This document shows, in pieces, positions 49,096-62,400 of a DNA stretch of 64,000 nucleotides. Position numbers and translations under genes: made by a program. The notes below the pieces were generated by a model, which saw nothing but the letters and a program-made list of their open reading frames with translations, was not told where the DNA came from and did no database searches. The number at the start of each line of letters is the position of its first letter. Position 1 is the stretch's first letter. This DNA is from Adineta vaga (Eukaryota; Rotifera), in assembly GCA_021613535.1 (NCBI GenBank), contig CP075492.1, positions 10,478,001-10,542,000 of the forward strand, in the 5' to 3' direction.

Positions 49096-49464
49096 TTATT
49101 TATTTCCTAAATAAAGAATCGCATCGATAGTATTCGAATGAAGTTTCAAAGCTCGAACAGCTGTATTTCGATCAACTTTCATTTGATTCATAATACATTC
49201 AATGTCTTTCGCATCCACGCCTGCTTCATCTTCATTTTGTTCTCCAATACTTAAAAAATTCATATTAGATATAAGAGAGATTTCATGCCAATTTTCTTTC
49301 GTATATCGTTTGCCTTTATAGATCAATTTCAAACGATCAGATGGTATATGAATATAATTAGCAATCAGATTAAATTGTTCAGATTTGGAAAGATCCGCTT
49401 GATTATCGAGATGCATATGATATGTGGTAGTACCATGTTTAATAGAAATCGGAATTGTAGTCAT
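49096..49464 (-). CDS. Ubiquitin-like + NAC/HYPK-type UBA protein
   Basis: This single exon encodes 122 aa. The N-terminal 75 residues form a ubiquitin-like fold by pattern: ISIKHGTTTYHMHL as strands 1-2, FNLIANYIHIPSDRLKLIYK with the classic loop before KLIYKGK, and NMNFLSIGE as the last strand. The C-terminal 45 residues, DAKDIECIMNQMKVDRNTAV followed by RALKLHSNTIDAILYL, match the UBA-like domain of NAC-alpha and HYPK, proteins at the ribosome exit that handle nascent chains. I do not recall an animal protein that joins these two domains. The downstream cistron encodes an acetyltransferase. HYPK is a known regulator of the NatA acetyltransferase, so the pairing is suggestive, but it is unproven. 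Confidence 0.75.
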   Translation of the reverse strand: MTTIPISIKHGTTTYHMHLDNQADLSKSEQFNLIANYIHIPSDRLKLIYKGKRYTKENWHEISLISNMNFLSIGEQNEDEAGVDAKDIECIMNQMKVDRNTAVRALKLHSNTIDAILYLGNK

Positions 49465-49927
49465 GATCTAAATAGGTTGAGATTCGATAATTTTGTTTTT
49501 GATATGTGATAAAAATCAAATTAAAGTAGAAATTAGTAAATTATTATGTTTCATTATCATTTTGCTATTGCTACTATAGACAACCATTTGAGGTATATCA
49601 CCATTGCAACAAAACTGAATTCAACCTCTGCAGTAAAAAGAGGGCGGTCATCACCAATAAGACATCTGGTAAATTGATAGGTTGCATTCGAAGATATGAT
49701 TTCACCAATTCTACAGCATTCTAAAGGTAGATGGATGGAGGTGAGTGTCATCAGTATGATATCAAAAAGCCTAAAGAATGTCGCTACATGCTGGTCATAA
49801 GAATAACGAAAGGTTTGATTTGTTATATTGGTTAAAGATTACACGATTTTTTATTGGTGTTTCTGTTAATATAATTTCATAGGTAATAGATTAGAAAATT
49901 TATTTTATAAAAAAAAACAAGATAGAA
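49465..49927. promoter_or_regulatory. Divergent region UBL-UBA / quinone oxidoreductase
   Basis: The genes diverge from this 463-bp gap. A short minus-strand frame at 49557-49751 has some hydrophobic-acidic patterning but no clear identity. Confidence 0.4.
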
Positions 49928-50950
49928 ATGTCGATTCCTACAAAGATGAAAGCTGTTTTGTTGAAAAGTTTTGGTGAACGTGATAATATGTATATTGGTG
50001 AAACTGACGTTCCTAAAATGAAAGATGATGAAGTTCTCGTCAAAGTTCATGCATTTGGTGTCAATCGAGCTGATACAATGCAACGTAAAGGTGAATATCC
50101 ACCACCACCGGGTGTTTCAGATATTATTGGATTGGAAGCTTCAGGAGAGATTGTCGATGTTGGTAATGAGGCTAAACAAAAATGGAAAAATGGGGAACAT
50201 GTAATGGTTTTAGTTGCTGGTGGTGGTTATGCTGAATATGTTGCTGTAAACATGGGTGCAGTTATGAAAATCCCAGAAGGAATTTCAATGGTTGAAGCCG
50301 CCGGTATTCCTGAAACATATTTAACTGCATTTCAAGGTTTACGATTGATTGGTAATATAAAGAAACATGATCTTGTACTTATTCATGCTGGTGCAAGTGG
50401 AGTTGGTACAGCAGCAATTCAATTAGCGAAATTATTTGGTGCAAAAATCGCCACTACAGTTGGTACAAATGAAAAGATTGCTTATTGTAAAAAACTTGGA
50501 GCTGATAAAGCAGTTAATTATAAACATGGACCATGGGTAGGAACAATGAAAGAATTTACGCAAGAATTTAATAAAGATGGTTTTGATTTGATCTATGAAA
50601 GTATTGGTACAGATTATGTTGAAGCAAATCAAGAAGTCATCGGTACAGATGCACGTTGGGTTATTTATAGTACTCAAAGTGGAACAAAAGCAGATAAATT
50701 ATCACTTAGTCAATTGATGAAAAAACGTACGACACTCTGTGGAACGGTTTTACGAGCACGACCTATTGATTATAAAACAAATTTAGTCAAACAATTTGAA
50801 GATGAAGTTATATCGAGTTTTGTCAATGGAAAATTAAAAGTTGTTATTGATAAAACATGGCCTATGGAAAAAATTATCGATGCACACAAGTATATGGAAG
50901 ATAATTTAACCATGGGCAAAATAGTTATGACTATTATTAATGATAAATAA
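49928..50950 (+). CDS. TP53I3: NAD(P)H quinone oxidoreductase, TP53I3/PIG3-like
   Basis: This is a zeta-crystallin/PIG3-type medium-chain dehydrogenase/reductase that reduces quinones with NADPH and lacks catalytic zinc. The single exon gives 340 aa, a normal length. Motifs are VHAFGVNRADTMQRKGEYPP near residue 42, the GLEASGEIVDVG core, GGGYAEYVAV, GIPETYLTAFQGLR, and the NADPH-binding HAGASGVGTAAIQLAKLFGA. The last contains the AxxGVG fingerprint and is followed by LGADKAVNYK. The PIG3 group occurs in animals and bacteria. The intronless structure leaves open a bacterial origin, but sequence similarity to animal PIG3 is at least as good by eye. The start MSIPTKMKAVLL could also be at MKAVLL. 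Confidence 0.88.
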   Translation: MSIPTKMKAVLLKSFGERDNMYIGETDVPKMKDDEVLVKVHAFGVNRADTMQRKGEYPPPPGVSDIIGLEASGEIVDVGNEAKQKWKNGEHVMVLVAGGGYAEYVAVNMGAVMKIPEGISMVEAAGIPETYLTAFQGLRLIGNIKKHDLVLIHAGASGVGTAAIQLAKLFGAKIATTVGTNEKIAYCKKLGADKAVNYKHGPWVGTMKEFTQEFNKDGFDLIYESIGTDYVEANQEVIGTDARWVIYSTQSGTKADKLSLSQLMKKRTTLCGTVLRARPIDYKTNLVKQFEDEVISSFVNGKLKVVIDKTWPMEKIIDAHKYMEDNLTMGKIVMTIINDK

Positions 50951-51952
50951 GAGACTTTCTTTTTAAATTTGTAGTCAAACTAATTTATACTTTTTACAGA
51001 AGCAAAAATAAATAGATAGTTCGAAAATGATGAATTAATATGAATTTTTCAATGAAATAGATTAGTAATGTTCATTGATCTCTAATTACACTGGTCAATA
51101 TGTAACGTATGTGTTTGATTTATTCCTGATGATAAGACGCTAAGTTTTCTTTAATGTTATTTAAATGTCAATTGTTGTCTGGCAATCGTCTGATGCTTTT
51201 AACTTAATTCATGCTTCAAGGTCAATTGAACACCAAGTGTAATGCGTAATTGATCGTCTGATGACATAGAATATATTTTAAAGAATGATGAGATTCTAAC
51301 TAGAACAAAAATACTCTCAAGATGGTTCGAAATAAAAAGATTTTGCATTATTCAGAAAAGCAAACAAATCACTTCTTATATACGGAAGATTACATAAGTA
51401 TGTTGTATTTCCTTCTTTTCAAAAGAAAAAGCAACTAGTCTGGTTATATTCAAGTGTTTCCCATACTTCAACTTATGTCATTCATTTTCTAAAAATACAT
51501 TGGAGAACAGAATGAAAAAGAAGATGACTTATATGTGGAAATGTTCGGCATCTAGCGATCTCTATGAATGATTATATCCGATGGATTGTTTCTACTCACT
51601 TCGACCATTCTATTCTAAGAAGAAAATTCTTTGAGTTGCTTGAGAAAAGAACGACCGACAAGAAACAAGAGAGAAAAAATTTACTCTCCAACGCTTCTGA
51701 TTTTTCTCCTTCTTCCTCTTCTTCTTCTTCTTCTTCTCTTGTTACTTTTCTTTGTTCGCGTTAGTAACGGAATAGTCTATATAGATTCATTCGTTTGCGT
51801 GACATTTGACATCTTCTGTCGATTTTAGTTTGATATGTAGTATATAAAGTGTTGATTTAGCGAAGATTTCATTTCAAATGAATTGAAAGACAAGTAAAAG
51901 ATTTCTTTTCGTTTTACATAATATAAAACAATTGAATGAAATTTCGTTTTAG
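50951..51952. other. Gene-free stretch before CD2AP gene
   Basis: About 1 kb with no recognised gene. It must hold the promoter and the non-coding first exon of the CD2AP-like gene. A CTT-rich run lies at 51707-51740. Confidence 0.45.
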
Positions 51953-54023
51953 TGGGAACTTATATTGTGGAATATGATTATACTTCGAAATCATCGGATG
52001 AATTAACTATACGAAAAGGAGATATTATTACCGATGCAATGCCAGTTGAAGATGGCTGGTTAAAAGGAGAATGTCGAGGAATGTCTGGGTAAATTAAAAC
52101 TCTTTTTCTTTTTTGAAATAAAATTACAATTATATTTTCTAGACTATTTCCGGATAATTTTGTTACAGTATGTAATGTTTTTTTTGAAGTTGATTCGATT
52201 TTTTTTCTGTTCGATTTAGTTATTAAAAAAAGAAAAGGCAAAAACTCGAACATTTTCAACATCGCAAACAAATAATAAAAATGATACATTAAGAAAACGA
52301 GCATTAACAATGAACGATGCTCGTATGTGAAATATTCTACTTTCAATATCTCTATTTTTTATTCAAAATCATTTTAGCTTCTCAAAATGGATTTCTATTT
52401 CAAGTAAGAGCAGTTTATACTTACCTCCCACTTCATGATGATGAATTATCCATCAAACCAAATGATATCATTAACGTTACTCGAACGGTTAGTTTTGTTT
52501 ATTTATTCAATTACCAAGAAAATAGTTTTTTTTTTGTGTAGGCTGAAGAAGGTTGGTATGAAGGTCGTCTTAATGGTAAAATTGGTTTATTTCCATCCAA
52601 TTATGTAACACGTATTCATGATGATTCAAAAACGAAAACAAATCAATTGATTAAACCTAAACATGTCAATGGTCTCAATGAATTAGTTAAAAATGAAGTA
52701 ACAAAGAAGAATTCTTCGGTCAAAGCGCGAGTTTTATATGATTATAAAGCAACAGCTAATGATGAATTAACATTAACAACAAATGATATTGTTACAATAG
52801 TTGATAAGAATTTAGAAGACGAAGGATGGTGGAAGGTAAATTCTTTAAACTATGAAATGTTCTTTTCATTTATGTCTTTCTCTTTAAAAATAGGGTGAAC
52901 TTAATGGTCGCATTGGAGTGTTTCCAGGTTAGATTTCAATGTTCTATTTTTATCTTAATTAATTCTAATTATTTCCAATAGATAATTATGTTGAGGAAAT
53001 TTCATCATCATCGGTTTGTTATTTTCTATTTTGAAGAACACGCACATCGACAATCTTTTTATAGAATCTTAAACATCGACCTAATACACCTGAAAATCGA
53101 ACTAAACATCCGTCTCGGATATTATCAAAGGCAGCATCAACCAATGGTAAGAACGTCTTTTTTTTATAGATAAAAAAAGAAAATGCGTTCTTTCTTTCTT
53201 TTCATTTTCTTAGGTTCATCTCAAAGTCATTCTAATGATTCTGATCATCCCATTAAATCAGCAACAATTAATGATGATGAAGGTATTAAATATAAACGAA
53301 ATTGGAAAAATATTTTTAGGAATTATTTTCTTTAGATAATTCATCACGAAATCGTCAAACAGAAGAAGATGAACTTGATTCAAAAGAGAAATCCAATGAA
53401 ATGAATAAACAAAAACCAATATCAATCAAACGACCACCATCAGCTACAATTCGAAAAACTGTTCGTTTTTATTTCGAAAAAAAGAAGAAATTAATTTGAG
53501 ATTTCAATTTCTTTTTAGGAACACGATTACAATGAAACAAATCATTTACAATCTACTGATACGAAGGTTTATTTTTCATATATATCGAACTCTTATCTTT
53601 TCTAAAAACATCTATTTAGAATGAACATAAAATGCACACTCCATCTCCTCCACCCTATCAACGAGGTAACTCATTTTCAAAAACGATAATCGAAACCCAT
53701 CTGGTATGCTTTTACGTATAGAACCAGGTCAATTGGAATCTCCTCGTTATACTCATCGTTCACATTCATTAACCAATACGGTTAATTCACTTCTAAATGG
53801 TACTTCCGATTCTCTCAATCTATCCTATCCTTCAACGACAACAACATTGGAACAAATACAAAAAGATTTCTTCATATTAAAATCTTCTATGAATGAAATG
53901 AAAAGTCATTTTACTAAACAAATTCGAGATTTGATTACGGAATTAGATGAAGAAAAGAAAGTTCGTGCAACCATACAAATTGAAATTGAACGTTTACAGA
54001 AACTTGTACAAAATCGTCATTAA
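51953..54023 (+). CDS. CD2AP: CD2AP/CIN85 three-SH3 adaptor
   Basis: CD2AP/SH3KBP1 adaptors link receptors, CBL and the actin cytoskeleton during endocytosis. Thirteen coding exons are read: 51953-52088, 52143-52167, 52220-52322, 52378-52487, 52542-52835, 52894-52927, 52982-53013, 53065-53146, 53214-53282, 53336-53460, 53519-53566, 53620-53665, 53722-54023. They total 1406 nt. The first begins TG GGA ACT, so the A of the ATG must come from an upstream exon; with it the protein is 468 aa. SH3-A runs from TYIVEYDYTSKSSDELTIRK to LFPDNFVT. SH3-B contains AVYTYLPLHDDELSIKPNDI, and SH3-C contains ARVLYDYKATANDELTLTTN and VFPDNYVEEI. The middle is Ser/Pro-rich with PSPPPYQR, and the C-terminus is a coiled coil. 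The order is diagnostic. CD2AP versus SH3KBP1 is unresolved. Confidence 0.9.
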
Positions 54024-54965
54024 TTCATTCTTTCAAATGAAATTCTCTATGTGAATGGTGTTGTCTTCTTCATCTTTAAAAGATTTCCTTTCGTTCTTCT
54101 ATCTTCACATTCCTTGTCTTCTTCTTTTTGTGAAACAAGATGTTCGAATACACATCTTCGTTTGCTTTTGTCACATACGTTTTTCAATGTATATGTATAT
54201 TTTTTTTTTCTTCTAAATATGTAGATTAAGTATAACGAAATCTTTTGACTTTTATTAGTTTTTAGAAAAATAAATGAAAACAGTGAGAACAAATAAGTGT
54301 AGGATGAATATTCGGAAAACGAATTAACATGACAATGTATCAATATATTCAATAATTAGGTGAATCGAAGAGGTTTTTAATAGAAGTTCCTTTCATGGCA
54401 ATGAATTTCTAATAGAAATCGACAGTTTCTATTTTATCGCTTTCGAATTATAATGAGTATGAATGATATTCTTTTTGACATTGATATCTAATTGTAAAAA
54501 TTAGCTTTTCTTGTCGAAATCATCATCTATGACGTAAAATATTTCAGTCTTGCTCATTTTTGTTTTTTATTCAAATGATCAGGAAGCGAAAAGAAAAGTG
54601 AGTGAGTGATAACAACACATGCAAAAAGAAAAAACAAAGAGCACACGAAGAAAAGAGAAAATTCCAACGTCTTCTGTTTTCTATGAATTATAATAATCGT
54701 ATATGAAAACACTGAATGGAAGGGATAATATGATATTATAGAATATAACAATAGTATGAAAAGAAAAACTGAATCGTCACTTTGTTTGTCTCTATTATTA
54801 AACCACGGTATGAAAAAATGATGAAGAAAAAAGAAAAGAAAAGAAAATCATATATCATTGAATGATCAGAATGAAAAACGATACGAATAAACAAGCTCGA
54901 AAGAAAAACAAAGAAACAAGATTTTTTTTGAAATTTATATACATGATTAAATGTATCGAGCTGAA
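54024..54965. other. Convergent intergenic region, CD2AP / PP1
   Basis: 3' flanks of two convergent genes, rich in A/T and purine runs. No gene is recognised. Confidence 0.45.
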
Positions 54966-56561
<1,596 letters not shown>

Positions 56562-56945
56562 TTTTACTCGTTTATTTATCTAGAAGACGAAGAAAAAAAA
56601 CAAAAGACGTGCCTATCGAGAAATGTGTGTACAAATACACATCTATATGATATTTGTTTCCTCTTGTTCTTTTACTCGTGCTTTCTATTGGCGACTATGG
56701 TTACGTCTGAAATATATAAAAAGTAATCGATTGGTAAAGAGAAAGAATAAACTACGGCGAAGAAGATGTCGTGACAAAGGTGAATAAATAGAAATTAATT
56801 AATAAAATTTAAAGGAAATAATCAAATAAAATCGAGTGGTTTTGCAACAAAAAAAAAGTAGATTTCATTTTTCAGGATATTTCGATGAATCATCAAAGTC
56901 GCATGCTATTATTTTTTGTTCTCAACTCAATCAATCAACATCAAC
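56562..56945. promoter_or_regulatory. Divergent promoter region PP1 / TMA7
   Basis: This 384-bp gap must drive two housekeeping genes in opposite directions. I see no TATA box at a consistent place. Confidence 0.45.
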
Positions 56946-57329
<384 letters not shown>

Positions 57330-58355
57330 AAATACTTAATATTAATCTCAGTCTATTTTATGTTTTGTATTCAAAAATAAAGATCAATATATTGAATATA
57401 CCACAAATGTAGAAAAAGAAATAATCTTCGAATTCGAATAGATGATGATATTCTATCTGTAGGAAAGATTATATATCTTCTCAAAGACAAATAAATACTT
57501 ATTCATAGAAGATACATTGATACTCGTTTTTCGATGGTGATAATCGTGAATGAGAACTATACATATATTGCATCAATATTGATGATCAAGGTGAAAGATT
57601 CACATTACTTCAGATTATTTGAAATTTTGTTTTCCGTCGAAGAAATATGATATGACTAAGATACTTCTAGAAGTACCATATCCGAAAGTTGAATTCAGCT
57701 ATTTATTTCTGACAACTTGACCTTATCAAATTAGTTTCTTAATGCCATCATATCGATGAGACATCTTGATATTTTCAAACAGTCCTTGTGTTCTACAAGT
57801 TTTGTCGATTTTGAAATATATAATTGAATTCAATTACATTTCAGCGACATCTTCTAAAGACAAGACTATATACTCCCTTCATATATCGATACTTTGAACC
57901 AATCAAACATCATGTTTTCGTTTGCTAGCTAGCTAGAGATGAAATGAAAATAACTAAATAGGTACTCGTGACATGAATGACCTAACCAAAACAGATTCTT
58001 TATTCTCACATTAGTTATATCATACTTGTAGAAAAATGGACTCGCTGCAAATCGTAAATACTATAACTGGAAGAAACTGACGAATTGTCGACAATATAAC
58101 GCAAAAATCAGTCAGAAGATACTTCCATATAATCGCTTTTCAACCAACAGAATTATAAATCTATCGTTTTTTCAAACAATTGTCGAGTTCAAATGTATAT
58201 TTCACGATTGTGATAATAATCACTATAATTTATTAATAATCTAATTCATAACATCTAAAATTCCTTTATTTTAGTATTACTTAAACAAAACACGTATTGA
58301 TAGATATTAAAAGTACATATACTTTCTATTTTATTGATGTGAAATCTATTATATA
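57330..58355. other. Gene-free stretch, TMA7 / MKKS
   Basis: About 1 kb with no recognised gene or repeat on either strand. Confidence 0.45.
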
Positions 58356-60042
58356 ATGACATCATTGTTAACGAATGAAGATTATTTAATTATATCTCGT
58401 CTTTTATCATTTTTTTCTTCATCCTACGGTCCTGATGGTCGTTTAAAATTAATTCAAACACTCGATCATTCTATGAGTATTTGCACATCCATAAGTAGTC
58501 GAATACAACATCAGATGAAATGTCGATATCTTATCTCACGTCTATTATCATCTGCTATACAAAAACAAACATCGATGTACTGTGACGGTGGTCTTTACTT
58601 TAGTATCATATTCTGTAGTTGTCTTAAACAATTTCATGAGATAACAATTGAATCGAATAAGAAACGTCTATTACTATTCGAACAATGTTTAGATTTACTT
58701 GATCAGATAAATCTTCCAATAGAAACAATTACATTCAATTCGATTGATCAATTGATGGCTATTGTTCGATCAATTCTTTGTAAACCATTGATCTACAATC
58801 ATTCCAATCTATTAAGAGAACAACTATGTCTACTCTCAGTAAAAGCATTTCTTGAGAATGTTACAATGACAAATTCGTCATTGCAACAACTTGTTTTAAC
58901 TATCGAAGGTATACCTACGGAAGAATCAACTTTATTCGATGGTTTACTTTATCAAACATCATCCTTATATCCATCACTATGTTCTAAAATAACTCGTTCT
59001 TGTCTTTATTTTACTATATCTCTTGCTGGAGATTATACAATCGATAATGTTGATCATACTGAAACGGAAACACAAATGTTTCAATGGATTCAGAATTCGG
59101 CCGATCAAATATCCAAACAAATTATTGATTATACTTGTTTGCATCATGGTGGATTAATTCTTTGTCAAAAAGTGATACATCCTTCTGTTAAAATCAAATT
59201 GAAACAATTTGGTATCAATACTATTGATCGACTTGGTCGACAATATACATCTTATCTTTGTTATTTAACCAGTAAGAGAAAATCACATTTAACAGTGATA
59301 AATTAAAAGAAAAGATTGATTTAGGTTGTCAACCGATTGAGACATTGACTTTTAATACACTTGATGAACGATATTTTGGTCAGCTAACAGAAATCCAACA
59401 GATTCAAATTGGAAATAAACAATTTCTTCAATTTTTCAATCAAAATCGTCCATTTCATACACTTCTACTTTGTACAAATACAGAACAATCATTACTTGAA
59501 CTCAAAGTAAATGATTATGTCTCTCGATTTCTTATCTTAACTTATTTTTCACATAGGAATGTATGAATTCTAGTCATCATAGTCTAATGAATATTTTCCA
59601 AACAAAACAAACATTATATGGTGGTGGTTGTTCTGAAAGTATGCAAATCTTCTATTTAAAAACTCAAGAAAATGATATTGCTGTACAGTATTTAATAAAT
59701 ATTATTCGAAATGTTCTTCGTGCTCAATCGAATCAAGATTATGTGATTGATCGTGTTCATGGTCATCTTTGGTATTTGTCAGATAATGAGGAAATTAGTG
59801 AAAAATGTGCATGTGAATTATATAAAGCAACAGATCGTTTCATTCAAAACGAATGGAAGAATTTGACATTCAATGTAAATGATAATGCAAAACGGGAGGT
59901 GAAAGTGAATGATTGTATTAGTGAATATTTTATTCGAGAGAAATGTCCAAGATATCTCGATAATTTTCAGATGAGAAGTCATGCTTTTCGAACAGCGATT
60001 GAAACTGCAATGAATCTTCATGTAACTAGTATTTATTTATAA
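58356..60042 (+). CDS. MKKS: MKKS/BBS6 chaperonin-like protein
   Basis: MKKS (BBS6) is a group II chaperonin-derived protein that, with BBS10 and BBS12, helps assemble the BBSome at the base of cilia. Exons 58356-59271, 59325-59506 and 59557-60042 sum to 1584 nt, 527 aa (human 570). Conserved elements are SSYGPDGRLKLIQTL, DGGLYFSIIFCSCL, AIVRSILCKPL, CLYFTISLAGDYTIDN, GGLILCQKVIHPSVKIKLK, INTIDRLG, and LYGGGCSE near the apical-intermediate junction. The ATP-binding and hydrolysis motifs of active chaperonins are not obvious, as in vertebrate MKKS. Ciliated rotifers need the BBS pathway. The kelch gene begins 47 nt after the stop, with an acceptor between them. Confidence 0.9.
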
Positions 60043-60054
60043 TCTTTGTTCTAG
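60040..60054 (+). other. Candidate spliced-leader acceptor, MKKS/kelch pair
   Basis: AATCTTTGTTCTAG ends at 60054, 12 nt after the MKKS stop and 35 nt before the ATG of the kelch gene. The gap is too small for an independent promoter. Confidence 0.55.
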
Positions 60055-60089
60055 ATTAACATATTTTTGTTTGTAATTGTTCATCGGCT

Positions 60090-61231
60090 ATGCCACAGGT
60101 AGAAATTTGGTTTTTAATCATTGATATAAAAAAAAAGAAATTTTATTCTTTTCATCAAGGCAATTATCGAGCGATCGATCAGTCAATATGATGATATTCC
60201 AAGTGCACGTAAGCTGTTATTGTTGAAAGAATAAGAGGGAGAAGATGTGATTTGAATAGGAAGTAGTCATACGTTAACTGGAATCGATCATCATTTATAT
60301 GTATTTGGTGGTGAACATGAACCACGTGTACCAATTGACAATGATATTTGGCAATTTAGTATATTGGATAATCATTGGAAACGTTTATTAGTTCATAGGG
60401 GTGAACGTCCAGAATCCAGAGTTGGTCATGCAGCTACTGCTGTTGAACATAAGTAAATCTTTATGCTATTAGTTATAGAAATCAACTAACTATTCTCTTA
60501 GATTATTTATTTTCGGTGGTCGTCTCTCTGCAGATATGAAAGATGATACATTGGATGAATTGTATTCATTTGATATTGATTTACAAGAATGGACAAAATA
60601 TACAAAAACTTCCGATGCTGAACCCTGGCCACCAAAACGAAGTTATCATTCGATGGTCAGTAGTGCCGATCAATTATTTGTGTTTGGTGGCTGTGGTGAA
60701 GAAGGTCGTTTGAATGATTTATGGCAATTTGATACATGCGACAAACAATGGAGACAACTATCAACACCTGATCCTAAACAACTTGTTCCACGTGGTGGTT
60801 GTGGATTCGTTTACTTTAATAATGCACTTTGGGTATTTGGTGGTTTTTGTGGTCACGAATTAGATGATATAGCTAGTTTTGATTTAGTAACACAATCATG
60901 GACATATTTAGAAAATGCAAAAATTTCGCCACGTAGTGTTTTTGCTTATGGATGTTTAAATGGTGTTTTAATTGGACATGGTGGCGAACAAGATCCATCT
61001 GATTTAGGACATGCGGGTGCCGGTGAATTTGCTAATGATGTTATTCTCATTCAACCGACGACAGAAAATGGCGATCGTGTACAAGTTCAACGACTTGAAT
61101 TTAGTAAACCAATTGGAGGAAATCGAGGTTGGCATGCAGGTGCGACAATCAAAAACACCTTCTATATTTTCGGTGGAAATACATCAGAAAATAAACGTGA
61201 TAATTCTTTACTTGCAATTGAATTTCAATAA
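60090..61231 (+). CDS. Kelch-repeat protein of the nitrile-specifier type
   Basis: Exons 60090-60098, 60160-60208, 60260-60452 and 60502-61231 sum to 981 nt, 326 aa. The protein is a six-bladed kelch propeller: HLYVFGGEHEPRVPIDNDIW, KLFIFGGRLSADMKDDTLDE, PPKRSYHSMVS with QLFVFGGCGEEGRLNDLW, ALWVFGGFCGHELDDIASF, then GHGGEQDPSDLGHAGAGEFA, and a last FYIFGGN. The ARSSH start and the DPSDLGHxGAGxF block are hallmarks of plant epithiospecifier/nitrile-specifier proteins and their bacterial and fungal relatives. I do not know them from typical animal kelch proteins. A horizontally acquired gene that has gained introns is therefore likely. The enzymatic role is unknown, because metal-binding residues of plant NSPs cannot be checked by eye. 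The 9-nt first exon (MPQ) is a weak point of the model. Confidence 0.85.
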
Positions 61232-61490
61232 TCTCCTTTGTTTTTTGTCATGATGATGATTTGTAAAGCTATTAACCAAGCGAAAATTTATAACAGTGAG
61301 AGTTAACTAAGTCCTTTCTTTTTATATTTATGATTTCTTAAATAAAAAGAACTGGATTTTTTTGTGTTAAAAGTTCTTATCATATGCTACAGTATTAATC
61401 ATTTTGTTAAAAGTTTGGAGTTTTATCCAAGAAAATCCAATTAAAAATAAATAATCAATATGAAATATTTGATAATCATCATTTTTTCCA
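61232..61490. other. Gap after kelch gene
   Basis: This is the 3' flank of the kelch gene, AT-rich; no feature is recognised. Confidence 0.35.
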
Positions 61491-61491
61491 G

Positions 61492-62400
61492 AATGTGTTC
61501 CACATTGGCGTTGTTTATCTGCTTATACACGTCGTTCATATTCAAGTAATGCTTTGTGTGATTATAAATTATTAACAACAAATCAAATCAATTTATGTTG
61601 TTCATTAGAACCTTTGGTAACTGTATGAATTGATACAATAAATGATAAAATAGAAGAAGAATCTCGTTATGAATATTCACGTTGTTTTGTTGATTATGAT
61701 CGAAAAAATCTTGTTGAATCTATTCATTCATCATTTGACCAAATTCTTGTTTGTCGTAAAACTTTAGTTGATTCTTTGGAATTGTTTAAATGGACAATTT
61801 ATTAAATAATTTCCATGGCATCTTCATGCTTTCGATAAAAATCCAAGATCACCATTTGTTTACGTCTACACGTTTCCTTTCTTTATTTTTATTTTGAAAA
61901 AATCAACAAGAAAAAGTTGTACGTGTTAAAGATTCATTACAAAAATTATCATCAGTTTAATGGAGAACAGAACATGATGGAAAAATGTTTATGGCCACAT
62001 GATCAATGACCTGAACGTGATTTAGTTAATTACTCACCATATAAATTATATGAAGCACCAAATACAGTTCGTTGGTATTGTGTACCTGAATCATAGTTTA
62101 AATTTTTCTACGAAAAAACTGTTGTTACGGAACCATATATGTTCTTGTATGGTTTACGTATTTATGGATTTAGTAAAGAACTTATTATTTTGGTTGCAGC
62201 TGTTATAACTGTTGTTAAAACGTAAATCATCATTTTAATTTGTTATTTCAATTGAAAGAGATTGATTTGCATTTTAGACTTAGTCCAACAGTTGGTGAGG
62301 TTTTTAGAGGTTGCCATCAAAAAGAAGTTGATCGATATTCATCAGTGGTTAATAATTCAAAAGCAATGACTGGAAAAATATTACATCAATAATCGAAATG
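61492..62400 (+). pseudogene. Decayed membrane-protein-like coding sequence
   Basis: Translation after an acceptor at 61491 gives protein-like sequence interrupted by several in-frame stops and frame changes. Stretches such as CVPHWRCLSAYTRRSYSSN, EEESRYEYSRCFVDYDR, LVNYSPYKLYEAPNTVRWYC and MFLYGLRIYGFSKELIILVA have real-gene character (clustered Cys, Trp, Tyr and a hydrophobic helix). Stops separate them at about 61627, 61803 and 62095. The Cys-rich loop recalls the extracellular loop of SLC22-type transporters, but the match is too weak to name. It is most likely a pseudogene, alongside a second damaged gene on the opposite strand. Confidence 0.5.

Noticed and set aside
49557-49751. Minus-strand frame with a hotdog-thioesterase-like feel (GEIISSNATYQF)
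   Set aside because: Too short and the resemblance is too weak; no flanking exons could be built.
51564-51828. Two plus-strand frames with Ser or Leu runs
   Set aside because: Created by a CTT microsatellite; no homology.
61492-62100. Naming the decayed plus-strand sequence an SLC22 transporter
   Set aside because: Only a Cys/aromatic-rich loop is suggestive; the membrane helices and signature motifs are not recognisable.
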